Positions 51,955 to 60,337 of a stretch of 64,000 bases of DNA are shown in pieces. Numbering within the stretch: position 1 is the first letter of the stretch; the number at the start of each line of letters is the position of its first letter. The position numbers were made by a program, and so were the translations under genes. This DNA comes from Streptomyces sp. NBC_00102 (GTDB lineage: Bacteria > Actinomycetota > Actinomycetes > Streptomycetales > Streptomycetaceae): assembly GCF_026343115.1 (NCBI RefSeq), contig NZ_JAPEMC010000003.1, positions 496,001 through 560,000 on the forward strand, written 5' to 3'. A model generated the notes under the pieces. It did not search any database. It worked only from the letters and a program-made list of their open reading frames with translations, and had not been told where the DNA came from.

Positions 51955-52085
51955 GCGGAGGGACACGACCGGCGGCGGGCCCCGAACCCCGGTCGCCGCA
52001 CCGCCCCGTCGCGCGACGCACCGCCGGAGAGCGGCCGGCGGCGCGCCCCGATCCGTATCTCTCTCCTCTTCTCCCAGGAGTGACC

Positions 52086-53057
52086 GTGAGTCATATACGC
52101 AAATCCTTCGACCGCAGGGACTTCCTGCGCGCCACCGCCGGCACCACCGTGGCGCTGGCCGCCGCGTCCGTCACCGGGGTCGCCGCCGCGACCTCCGCGG
52201 CGGCCGCGACGAGCGGTGTGCCCATCCCCAAGGACCGCATCGGCGTCCAGCTGTACAGCGTCCGCGACAAGGTGAGTTCGCTCGGTTTCGCCGTCGTCCT
52301 CGCCGAGCTGGCCCGGATCGGCTACCAGGAGATCGAGTTCGCCGGTTACACCCAGTCCACGTCCATCCTGGGCAGACAGATCACCCTCCAGGAGATCCGT
52401 ACCCTGCTCGACGACCACGGACTGCGCGCGGTCGGCAGCCACGTCGGCATCGGGAACCTGCGGAGCAACCTCCAGGCCGAGCTGGACGCCGCGGAGATCC
52501 TCGGCATGCCGCACGTGGGTACCGCCAACGCGCCCTCGAACACCAACACCGTCGCGGCCTACCGGGCCGCCGCCGACGAGTTCAACGTCTGGGGAGCCGC
52601 CGCGACCGCGCGCGGTCTGAAGCTGTACCAGCACAACCACTCGGGCGAGTTCGCCTTCGCCACCGACCAGCCGTCGGTCCGGCTGTACGACGTGTTCCTC
52701 AAGAACACCGACCCGCGCCACGTCTATCTGGAGCTGGACATCTACTGGGCGTACGTGGGCCAGTACCGCTGGCCCGGATTCGACCCCGCCGCCTATGTGC
52801 GCGACCAGCCCTACCGCTACCCGCTGTTCCACATGAAGGACGGCGACGCCAACGCGGCGAGCGCCAACGGCTACGACATCGTCGAGTTCGGCGCCGGTGA
52901 TCTTCCGTACCAGAAGTTCATCCGCGACATCGGGCCGCGCACCTCGCACCTCGGCATCTGGGAGCAGGACACCGCGCCCAACGCCTCCCCCAATCCGCCG
53001 GGTTCGTTCGGCGCCGCGGAGCGCAGCCTGACCGCGCTCAAGAAGCTGCTCGGCTGA
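52086..53057 (+). CDS. Tat-exported sugar phosphate isomerase/epimerase-like TIM barrel protein
   Basis: A 323-residue xylose-isomerase-like TIM barrel. The twin-arginine signal is FDRRDFLRATAGTTVALAAAS at about 9-29, unusual for this mostly cytoplasmic fold but common among exported relatives in soil bacteria. Barrel features: IGVQLYSVRDKVSSLGFAVVLAELARIGYQEIEFAG, LGMPHVGTANAP, LKLYQHNHSGEF, VYLELDIYWAYVGQ, RYPLFHMKDGD, providing the His/Glu/Asp residues that bind metal in the family. GTG 52086 has AGGAG 5 nt upstream; the earlier GTG at 52080 overlaps that site. It lies 91 bp upstream of the PQQ-type dehydrogenase gene, with which it probably shares a substrate. Confidence 0.85.
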   Translation: MSHIRKSFDRRDFLRATAGTTVALAAASVTGVAAATSAAAATSGVPIPKDRIGVQLYSVRDKVSSLGFAVVLAELARIGYQEIEFAGYTQSTSILGRQITLQEIRTLLDDHGLRAVGSHVGIGNLRSNLQAELDAAEILGMPHVGTANAPSNTNTVAAYRAAADEFNVWGAAATARGLKLYQHNHSGEFAFATDQPSVRLYDVFLKNTDPRHVYLELDIYWAYVGQYRWPGFDPAAYVRDQPYRYPLFHMKDGDANAASANGYDIVEFGAGDLPYQKFIRDIGPRTSHLGIWEQDTAPNASPNPPGSFGAAERSLTALKKLLG

Positions 53058-53076
53058 CGGGACGCCAGAAAAGGAA

Positions 53077-53105
53077 GGAGGCGCACCCCGCGCGGGGGCG
53101 CCTCC
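53077..53105 (+). terminator. Intercistronic hairpin
   Basis: GGAGGCGCACCCC and GGGGGCGCCTCC pair with one bulged A around a GCGC turn, 20 bp after the TIM-barrel stop and 44 bp before the next start. It may terminate or attenuate transcription between the two secreted-protein genes. Confidence 0.55.
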
Positions 53106-53148
53106 CCCGTCCGCTCAATTCCGCCAGCGATCGAGGAGGTTCATCACC

Positions 53149-56100
53149 GTGCGACGCACCCTGAGACGTCTGATCACAGGGGTCCTGCTCGTGGCCATGC
53201 CCGCGCTGGGCAGTGTGGCCCTCGCGCCCGCCGCCGAGGCCCACCCGGACCACGAACACGCCCTGGACTGGTCGAACTACGAGAAGGCCACCCTGACGAA
53301 GGAGGTCGGCGAGCCGATCGACCTCGCCGTACTCCCCGACAGCCGGGTCCTGCACACCGCCCGCAACGGCGATCTGCGGCTCACCGACCCCGGCACCGGT
53401 GTCACGAAGGTCGTCAACCACGTCGACGTGTACCAGAACTCCGAGATGGGGTTGCAGACGGTCACGCTCGACCCGGACTTCGCCACCAACAAGTGGGTGT
53501 ACCTGTACTACTCGCCGCCGTTGAACACCCCGGCCGGCTCCGCGCCGCTCCAGCTGACCGCCGGGCAGGACGACTCGTACTGGAAGCAGTGGGAGGGGTA
53601 CGACACCCTGACCCGCTTCAAGTGGACCGGTGACAGTCTCGACCTCTCCACCGCACAGGAGATCATCCGGGTCGACACCAACCGCGGCCAGTGCTGCCAC
53701 GTCGCCGGTGACGTGGACTTCGACGGCGACGGGAACCTCTACCTCTCGACCGGAGGCAACACTCCGGCGTCAGGCCCGAACGTCAACGGCTACAACCCGA
53801 TCAACGACTCGGCAGGCGCGAACCCGGGGCTCGACGAGCGGCGCGGCTCGGGCAACACCAACGACCTGCGGGGCAAGATCCTGCGCATCCACGTTCAGGA
53901 GGACGGGAGTTACACCGTCCCGGAGGGGAACCTCTTCCCGCCGGGCACGGCGAAGACCCGTCCCGAGATCTTCGTCATGGGTCTGCGCAACCCCTACCGT
54001 CTCGCGGTGGACCCCGAGACCAACGCCGTGATGTGGGGCGACTACGGCCCCGACGCCGGAACCGCCGACCCGAACCGCGGGCCGATGGGGTACGTCGAAT
54101 GGCAGACCACGACCAAGGCGATGAACAGCGGCTGGCCGTACTGCACGGGTGACAACACCAGGCCCTACCGGGACTTCGACTACGCCACCCTCACACCCGG
54201 TGCGGCCTTCGACTGCTCGGCGCCGGTCAACGACTCCCGCTGGAACACCGGTCTGACCACGCTGCCGGCGGCCACGCCTGCCACGCTCTGGTACGGCGAC
54301 CGGGACACCGACCAGCCGTGGCCCGAGCTGACCTCCTTCCGCGGTCCGGGCGGCCCCAGTGGCCAGGCCCCGATGGGCGGTCCGGTCTACCACTACGACG
54401 CGGACAACCCCGCGCCGGGCAAGTTCCCCGAGTACTGGGACGGCAAGGCGTTCTTCGGCGAGTTCTCGCAGGACTACGTCGCCGCCCTCACGCTCGACGG
54501 ACCGGACGGCCCCGTCAGCACGCTGGAGAACTTCCTTCCGAACAGCGAGCGTTCACAGAACGGCATCCCGCCGTGGGACAACCCGATGGACCTGGAGTTC
54601 GGTCCGGACGGCGCTCTCTACGTCCTCGACTACGGCGACGGGTTCTTCCGGCAGAACCCCGACGCGGGCCTCTACCGGATCGACTACGCCGAGGGCAACA
54701 AGGCGCCCACCGCGCTGATCAAGGCCGACAGGACGTCCGGTCAGGCACCGCTGGCGGTCACCTTCGACGCCACCGGCTCCAGCGACCCGGAGAACGGTGA
54801 GCTCACCTACCAGTGGGACCTCGACGGCGACGGCACCTTCGACGCCACCGGTCCCACCGCGAGCCGCACGTATCCCGACAACGGGCAGTTCGAGGCGCGG
54901 CTGAGGGTCACCGACCCGCAGGGCAAAATAGGCCTGACGAGTCGTCAGATAACGGTGGGCAACACCGCTCCGACCCTGCGGATCACCTCTCCGGCCAACG
55001 GCGGGTTCTTCAACTGGGGCGACGCCGTGCCGTACGGCATCGCCGTCGAGGACCCGGAGGACGGGTCCACGCCGGACTGCGCCAGGGCGGCCTGGACCTT
55101 CGGACTCGGACACAACCAGCACGGCCATCCGGTCAACAACGGCACCGGCTGCTCGGGCGGCATCGTGACCCCGGCCGACGCGGGCCACGGTGACACCGAG
55201 AACGTCTTCGGCGTCCTCGGGATCACCTATACCGACAGGGGCGCGGGCGGTGTCCCGGCGGCCACGACCGACGCCCAGGTGGTGCTCAACCCGGCGCTCA
55301 TGCAGGCCGAGCACTACGACTCCTCCGAGGGCGTCACCGTCACGGACGACACCACGGCGTCCGGGCAGCGCAAGCTGACCTCCTTCGAGGCGGGCGACTG
55401 GATCGCGTACGACCCGGTGTCGTTCGCCGGGATCACCGGGGTGCAGACCCGTGCCAGTGGCGCCGGCACCCTGGCGCTGCGCTGGGGCGCGGCCGACGCC
55501 GAACCGTTCGCCACCGTGTCCGTACCGGCCGGCGAGGGCTGGCAGACCGTCACCACCTCTCTGGCGAAAGCCCCTTCGGGGACGGGTGAGGTCTTCGTCA
55601 CCAGCTCCGGCGGGGTCGAACTGGACTCGCTGACCTTCCAGGGCTCCGGCGTCGCGGACAAGACCGCTCCCGCGGTCACCGCCACGCTCAACCCGCCCCG
55701 CCCCAACGGTGACGAGGGCTGGTACACCGGCAACGTGTCGCTCACCGTCTCGGCGACCGACAACGGCACGGTCGCGAGCCGCCAGTACTCGGTCGACGGC
55801 GGAACCACCTGGCTGGCGGCGAACTCGGCCGTCACCCTGTCCGCCGAGGGCGCCACGACCGTCCGTTACCGGGCGACCGACAACGGCGGCAACGTGTCGG
55901 CGGTGGGTTCGCTCACCGTACGCATCGACCGGACCGGACCGACGGTGGCGGTGAGCGGTGCCGACGCCAACGGCGTCTACGGGGACTCCGGTCGCCTGAC
56001 GCCGGTCTTCTCGGCACAGGACACGGTGTCCGGCGGGGCGACCGCGACGGCCACGCTGGACGGTGCGCCCGTCACCTCGGGGCAGGCCCTGGAGCTGTGG

Positions 56101-56448
56101 CGGCTCCCGCTCGGCAGCCACGACCTGACGGTCAGAGGCCGGGACCGGGCCGGCAACACCACCACGAGAACGGTGTCGTTCACGACACGCACCTCCTACG
56201 CCGACGTCCGCTCGCTCATCACCAGGATGCGGGCCGAGGGTCTGATCACGGCGCAGGGTGAGCAGCGCCTGTCCGTGCGGCTCACCCAGGCCGAGGCGCA
56301 CGCGGACGCGGGCCGCACCGCACAGGCCGCGGCGGTGCTGGAGTCCTTCGCGGACACCGCGTCCGACACCGCCCTGGTGCCGAACGGCGCGGCGGGCGCG
56401 GCCCTGGCTCGGGACGCCCGGGCGCTGAAGGGAGGCGCCACCGGCTGA
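53149..56448 (+). CDS. Large secreted PQQ-dependent sugar dehydrogenase-like multidomain protein
   Basis: A 1099-residue exported protein. Signal 1-31. A soluble glucose/sorbosone dehydrogenase propeller (about 40-520) shows EPIDLAVLPDSRVLHTARNGDLRL, GLQTVTLDPDFATNKWVYLYYS, HVAGDVDFDGDGNLYLSTGGNT, GKILRIHVQ and FVMGLRNPYRLAVDPETN. Then follow a PKD domain (about 525-605, NKAPTALIKADRTSGQAPLAVTFDATGSSDPE), a propeller-associated module, a CBM6-type module (about 718-840, QAEHYDSSEGVTVTDD...FEAGDWIAYDPV), two Ig-like modules with DKTAPAVTAT and DRTGPTVAVSG, and a C-terminal helical FIMAH-like domain (about 1015-1075). GTG 53149 follows GAGGAGGT. Probably oxidises a polysaccharide-derived sugar at the cell surface; the substrate is unknown. 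Confidence 0.88.
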   Translation: MRRTLRRLITGVLLVAMPALGSVALAPAAEAHPDHEHALDWSNYEKATLTKEVGEPIDLAVLPDSRVLHTARNGDLRLTDPGTGVTKVVNHVDVYQNSEMGLQTVTLDPDFATNKWVYLYYSPPLNTPAGSAPLQLTAGQDDSYWKQWEGYDTLTRFKWTGDSLDLSTAQEIIRVDTNRGQCCHVAGDVDFDGDGNLYLSTGGNTPASGPNVNGYNPINDSAGANPGLDERRGSGNTNDLRGKILRIHVQEDGSYTVPEGNLFPPGTAKTRPEIFVMGLRNPYRLAVDPETNAVMWGDYGPDAGTADPNRGPMGYVEWQTTTKAMNSGWPYCTGDNTRPYRDFDYATLTPGAAFDCSAPVNDSRWNTGLTTLPAATPATLWYGDRDTDQPWPELTSFRGPGGPSGQAPMGGPVYHYDADNPAPGKFPEYWDGKAFFGEFSQDYVAALTLDGPDGPVSTLENFLPNSERSQNGIPPWDNPMDLEFGPDGALYVLDYGDGFFRQNPDAGLYRIDYAEGNKAPTALIKADRTSGQAPLAVTFDATGSSDPENGELTYQWDLDGDGTFDATGPTASRTYPDNGQFEARLRVTDPQGKIGLTSRQITVGNTAPTLRITSPANGGFFNWGDAVPYGIAVEDPEDGSTPDCARAAWTFGLGHNQHGHPVNNGTGCSGGIVTPADAGHGDTENVFGVLGITYTDRGAGGVPAATTDAQVVLNPALMQAEHYDSSEGVTVTDDTTASGQRKLTSFEAGDWIAYDPVSFAGITGVQTRASGAGTLALRWGAADAEPFATVSVPAGEGWQTVTTSLAKAPSGTGEVFVTSSGGVELDSLTFQGSGVADKTAPAVTATLNPPRPNGDEGWYTGNVSLTVSATDNGTVASRQYSVDGGTTWLAANSAVTLSAEGATTVRYRATDNGGNVSAVGSLTVRIDRTGPTVAVSGADANGVYGDSGRLTPVFSAQDTVSGGATATATLDGAPVTSGQALELWRLPLGSHDLTVRGRDRAGNTTTRTVSFTTRTSYADVRSLITRMRAEGLITAQGEQRLSVRLTQAEAHADAGRTAQAAAVLESFADTASDTALVPNGAAGAALARDARALKGGATG

Positions 56449-56457
56449 GGCCGGGAG

Positions 56458-56505
56458 GGGTACGGAGCTGCCCCGCTGGGCAACCGGCGGGGCAGCTCCG
56501 TACCC
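56458..56505. terminator. Strong terminator after the dehydrogenase gene
   Basis: The 19-base arms at 56458-56476 and 56487-56505 are perfectly complementary (GGGTACGGAGCTGCCCCGC and its complement), with a 10-nt loop, 9 bp after the stop. Confidence 0.85.
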
Positions 56506-56521
56506 GGAACCGGGAGCACTG

Positions 56522-56702
56522 CCCGGGAGCGCCTTCCCGGAAGCGCGTCGCCGGGTGCGTTCCGGGAGCGCGTCCCCCGGCGCCTGAGGGGAGTTGCGTC
56601 CCCCAGCGCCTTTTGGGGAGTTGCGTCTCCGGTGCGTTCCGGGCGTCGCCTCTCCGGTGCGTCGCGGGAGTGCGTCTCCGGGATCCGTCCCGGAGTTCCG
56701 CC
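56522..56702. repeat. Array of about seven 24-29 bp hairpin-forming units
   Basis: Units start near 56522, 56551, 56575, 56601, 56628, 56653 and 56677 and mostly end in GCGTC; examples are CCGGTGCGTTCCGGG and CCCCAGCGCCTTTTGGGG. Each unit is two sub-units of about 12-13 bp whose halves pair as a small stem (CCGG/CCGG or CCCC/GGGG). GGAGTTCCGCC at 56692-56702 recurs at 46227-46237 in another array. It lies between a terminator and the ROK promoter region. Confidence 0.7.
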
Positions 56703-56713
56703 AAGACTGCGGC

Positions 56714-56739
56714 AACTTTCAGCGTTCTGTGAAAAAGTT
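56714..56739. promoter_or_regulatory. Possible ROK-type operator upstream of the ROK gene
   Basis: AACTTT(C) at 56714-56720 and (G)AAAAAGTT at 56731-56739 form an inverted repeat (AACTTT/AAAGTT, 14-bp spacer) in an A+T-rich patch standing out from its surroundings. ROK repressors such as XylR and NagC bind A/T-rich inverted repeats of this kind, so autoregulation is plausible. Confidence 0.4.
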
Positions 56740-56878
56740 ACCTGGAGCCGACCGTGCAGCTGAGGCCCCGCGCACGCGTGCCCCGCCGGGCGATACGGTG
56801 TCCAGCCCCGTCGCGCACCCCGCGCACACCCCGCGACAACTCCCCTGTTGTTCAAGGGCGTCCAGAGGAAGTGAGTCC

Positions 56879-58081
56879 GTGAACATCCAGTACCGCGTGC
56901 TGAGTCTCCTGCGTGACAACGGCCCGCTGTCCCGCGCCCAACTCGCGGACCGGCTGGAGGTTCCGCGCCCTCGGCTGCTCGGCGAACTCGACCGCATGGT
57001 CGCCGCGGGGCGGGTCTGCGAGGCGGGCCCGGCCGCTTCGCGCGGCGGGCGGCGCTCCACCCTCGTCCAGCTCGACCCCCGCGTACGGTTCGCCGCCGTC
57101 GATCTGGGCGCCAGCTCCATCGACATTGAGATCACCGACGGCGCGCTCACCCCGGTGGCCTCCTGCTCAGAGCCGGCGGACATCCGTTCGGGACCGGTGG
57201 CCGTGCTCGGGCGGGTCAGTGAACTCCTGCACGAGCTGGCCGCCCAGGGGCACTACACCCGGCTCGACGCCATCGGTATCGGGCTGCCGGGACCGGTCAG
57301 CTTCCGGGAGGGAGTCCCCGTCTCGCCGCCGATCATGGTGGGCTGGAACCGCTTCCCGGTACGCGACACCCTCGCCCGTGCGCACTCCTGCCCCGTCGTG
57401 GTCGACAACGACGTGAACGTGATGTCCCTCGGCGAGCAGCACAGCGGGGTCGCCAGAACGGTCGACCATCTGCTCTTCGTGAAGATCGGCAGCGGCATCG
57501 GTTCCGGAATGCACCACCACGGCCGCATCTACCGGGGTGCGGAGGGATGCGCCGGCGACATCGGGCACATCCAGCTGGAGGCGGACGGCCCCCTCTGCTC
57601 CTGCGGCAACACCGGCTGCCTGGAGGCCTACTTCGGCGGGGTGGCGCTGGCCAGGGACGCGACCGAGGCAGCGGTCTCCGGCCGCTCGCCCGCCCTGGCC
57701 GAACGCCTGGCCGAACACGGGGTTCTGACTCCCGTGGACGTGGCGGAGTGCGCGAACGGCGGAGACAGTACGAGCGTCGGCCTGGTCCGGGCGGGCGGTC
57801 ACCGGGTCGGCCAGGTGCTCGCGACGCTGGTCAGCTTCATGAACCCGTCGATGATCGTGATCGGCGGCGGTCTGGCCGGGCTGGGCTTCCCCCTGCTCGC
57901 CGAGATCCGCAGCGTCGTGTACAAACGCTCGCTTCCCCTCGCCACCGGCAATCTGCCGATCGTCATGTCCGGGCTCGGCCCCCGCGCGGGGGTCGTGGGC
58001 GCCGCGCTGCTGGCGAGTGAACTCGCCTACGGCGAGACGTCGGTGACGGGGGACGCGGGGATCGCGACGGCGGGCCGGTAG
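56879..58081 (+). CDS. ROK-family transcriptional regulator
   Basis: A 400-residue sugar-responsive regulator. The N-terminal winged helix (about 1-60) is NIQYRVLSLLRDNGPLSRAQLADRLEVPRPRLLGELDRMVAAGRV. The ROK kinase-like fold has the phosphate loop AAVDLGASSIDIEITDG, GIGLPGPVSFREGVPVSPPIMVGWNRFPV and the DND loop VVVDNDVNVMSLGE. Then come FVKIGSGIGSGMHHHGRIYRGAEGCAGDIGHIQ and the zinc motif GPLCSCGNTGCLEAYFGG. GTG 56879 follows GAGGAA with an 8-nt spacer and starts exactly at the winged helix. It probably controls nearby sugar-active secreted genes; its effector is unknown. Confidence 0.92.
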   Translation: MNIQYRVLSLLRDNGPLSRAQLADRLEVPRPRLLGELDRMVAAGRVCEAGPAASRGGRRSTLVQLDPRVRFAAVDLGASSIDIEITDGALTPVASCSEPADIRSGPVAVLGRVSELLHELAAQGHYTRLDAIGIGLPGPVSFREGVPVSPPIMVGWNRFPVRDTLARAHSCPVVVDNDVNVMSLGEQHSGVARTVDHLLFVKIGSGIGSGMHHHGRIYRGAEGCAGDIGHIQLEADGPLCSCGNTGCLEAYFGGVALARDATEAAVSGRSPALAERLAEHGVLTPVDVAECANGGDSTSVGLVRAGGHRVGQVLATLVSFMNPSMIVIGGGLAGLGFPLLAEIRSVVYKRSLPLATGNLPIVMSGLGPRAGVVGAALLASELAYGETSVTGDAGIATAGR

Positions 58082-58155
58082 TCGGGCGAGCGGCCCGGTC
58101 CGGCGCGCCCGTGGAGTGCCGTCGATGTCCGGTCGGCCACTCGCCCGCCCCCGGA

Positions 58156-60207
58156 TCAGCCCACCAGATCCGGCGCGCGCAGCATTTCGGACGGGATTCC
58201 CCAGGCGTCGACGAGGTCGACGGCGAGGGGCCGGACCTTGCGGCAGAGGCCGTTGACCTCGCGGGTGACCGCCTTGGAGCGCTGCACGGTCAGCCTGCCG
58301 TGCTCCATGAACCAGGCCCGGTCCGCCTCGATCGTCGAAAGGGCGTACAGGTCGCACAGGAGGCTCAGTGCAGCCTTGTTGCCGCCCTCGGGCTGCACAC
58401 GGACCTTGTCGACGAACGCTTCCAGCACCAGCCGTTCGACATGGGCCCGGGCGACCGCGATCACATGGTCCTGCACGCGCGAGAAGACGGCGCCGGGGTG
58501 CTGCTTCTGGTCGATCCCGCGCTTGAGCCTGCGTGCCACACCGGCCAGCATGTGCTCCTCGCGGTAGCGCAGCATGGCGAGTTGGTACTCCGGGTCGAGG
58601 ATGCCCGCCTCCTGGTCCCACTCGTCGCCACCGGGCAGCAGATCGCGTACCCGTTCCAGCAGTTTGTGGGCCGAGGTCTTCTCCAGCACCGTCTCGACGG
58701 CGAGGCCCGCCACGTGCCGGACCGTCCCGAGCTGGTCGAGATCCTCGAACTCGCTCGCGTAATGCGTGAGCAGCCCCTTGGCCACGAGTTGCAGAAGGAC
58801 GTGGTTGTCGCCCTCGAAGGTGGTGAAGATGTCGCTGTCGCCCTTGAGGGCGGCGAACCGGTTGACGGCGAGATACCCGGCGCCGCCGCATGCCTCGCGG
58901 CACTCCTGGACGGTCCTGGTGGCGTGCCAGGTGGCGAGCGCCTTGGTGCCCGCGGCGCGTGACTCCAGCAGGCGCCGCGCGCGGGGGTCGTCCCCGGTGC
59001 CGGAGAACACCTCGTGCAGTTGCGTACGGACGACGTCCTGGGCGAAGTGCAGCGCGTACGTGCGGGCGAGGAGTGGCAGCAGGCGGCGCTGGTGGAGGCC
59101 GTAGTCGAGGAGGAGCTGCTCCTCCGGAGCCTCCCGCCGAGCCGGCTGCGAGCTGCCTTCCGAGGCCGCCGCTTCCGAGGCCGCCGTTTCCGAGGCCGCC
59201 GTTTCCGAGGCCGCCGTTTCCGAGGCCGCTGTGAACTGCCTGCGCCGGTCGGCGTACTTCACGGCGATCGCGAGGGCGACCTTGGCCGCGTTGACCCCGG
59301 CGCCGCCGACGCTCACCCGGCCCTGCACCAGGGTGCCGAGCATGGTGAAGAAGCGCCGGTCGGGGCTCTCGATCGCGCTCTCGTAGACCCCTTCGGCGGT
59401 GACGTCGGCGAACCGGTTGAGCAGCGCCTCGCGCGGCACCCGTACGCCGTCGAACCGGATACGGCCGTTGTCCACTCCGTTGAGGCCCATCTTGCGGCCG
59501 TCGTCCTCGATCCGGACGCCGGGCAAGGTCGCCCCGCCGGACCGGATGGGCACGACGAAGGCGTGCACCCCCTCGACTCTCCCTCCCACCTCCAATTGGG
59601 CGAACACCACGGCCAGTTCGGCGTGGCGGGCCGCGTTGCCGATGTAGTCCTTGCGTGCCGCGTCGTCCGGGGTGGTGAGGACGAACTCCTGGCGGGCGGG
59701 GTCGTACTTCGCGAGGGTCCCGAGCGCCTGGACGTTGGAGCCGTGGCCACTCTCGGTCATCGCGAAGCACCCCATCAGCCGCCCGGTGACGAGGTCGCGC
59801 AGATGGGCGTCGTGGTGGCGTGCGGTGCCCAGTTGCAGGATCGCGCCTCCGAAGAGCCCGAACTGCACGCCGACCTTCACCAGCACCGACAGGTCGCCGA
59901 AGGCCAGCGTCTCGAACGCGGCGATCGAGGCTCCGAGGTCGCCGCCTCCGCCGTACTCGCGCGGGAAGCCCATGCCGGTCTGGCCCGTTGCCGCCAGTTC
60001 CACCACGATCTCGCGCACTCGCTCACGGAAGGCGTCGATGCCGAGCTCTTCGGCCTCTTCGAGGACGGAGGCGTGCGTCACCAGGTTGGTCCGGACGAGG
60101 TCGCGGATCTCGGCGTACTCGCCGTCGAGCACCGCGGTCAGCGCCCGGACATCGACCTCGGGCCGTACGTGACCGGCTTCGGGCGTGGATGCGTTGTCAG
60201 TGGCCAT
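58156..60207 (-). CDS. Acyl-CoA oxidase/dehydrogenase family protein
   Basis: A 683-residue flavoenzyme of the long acyl-CoA oxidase type: FGDLSVLVKVGVQFGLFGGAILQLGT, GCFAMTESGHGSNVQALGTLAKYD (flavin/substrate region), RKMGLNGVDNGRIRFDGVRVPREALLNRFADVTAEG, RVSVGGAGVNAAKVALAIAVKYADRRRQF, and ECREACGGAGYLAVNRFAALKGDSDIFTTFEGDNHVLLQLVAKGLL with the catalytic Glu region. It should oxidise acyl-CoA to enoyl-CoA in fatty acid degradation. Between residues about 322 and 350 it carries (ETAAS)n from a 15-bp minisatellite. ATG 60207 is clear. No beta-oxidation partners lie beside it. A weak long-range stem (58083-58090 with 58140-58147) may terminate it and the convergent ROK gene. Confidence 0.9.
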   Translation of the reverse strand: MATDNASTPEAGHVRPEVDVRALTAVLDGEYAEIRDLVRTNLVTHASVLEEAEELGIDAFRERVREIVVELAATGQTGMGFPREYGGGGDLGASIAAFETLAFGDLSVLVKVGVQFGLFGGAILQLGTARHHDAHLRDLVTGRLMGCFAMTESGHGSNVQALGTLAKYDPARQEFVLTTPDDAARKDYIGNAARHAELAVVFAQLEVGGRVEGVHAFVVPIRSGGATLPGVRIEDDGRKMGLNGVDNGRIRFDGVRVPREALLNRFADVTAEGVYESAIESPDRRFFTMLGTLVQGRVSVGGAGVNAAKVALAIAVKYADRRRQFTAASETAASETAASETAASEAAASEGSSQPARREAPEEQLLLDYGLHQRRLLPLLARTYALHFAQDVVRTQLHEVFSGTGDDPRARRLLESRAAGTKALATWHATRTVQECREACGGAGYLAVNRFAALKGDSDIFTTFEGDNHVLLQLVAKGLLTHYASEFEDLDQLGTVRHVAGLAVETVLEKTSAHKLLERVRDLLPGGDEWDQEAGILDPEYQLAMLRYREEHMLAGVARRLKRGIDQKQHPGAVFSRVQDHVIAVARAHVERLVLEAFVDKVRVQPEGGNKAALSLLCDLYALSTIEADRAWFMEHGRLTVQRSKAVTREVNGLCRKVRPLAVDLVDAWGIPSEMLRAPDLVG
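59158..59232. repeat. In-frame 15-bp minisatellite in the acyl-CoA oxidase gene
   Basis: Five contiguous copies of TTCCGAGGCCGCCGT (starts 59158, 59173, 59188, 59203, 59218), three identical and two with one change. On the coding strand they give repeated ETAAS pentapeptides. Because 15 is divisible by three, copy-number changes keep the reading frame. Confidence 0.9.
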
Positions 60208-60337
60208 GGCATGTCGCTACCCCGCCTCCGGACGATCAAGCGGTCGGGCCGCCGGCCACACCGCGCACGGCCGGAACGGCCCCGGCCGGTACCGACCCGA
60301 CGGGGACCGACCCGACCGGCCCCGCGCGGTGCCCCGC

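Noticed and set aside
56522..56702. CRISPR array
   Set aside because: Units are tandem without unique spacers, degenerate and self-complementary, and no cas genes are present in the window.
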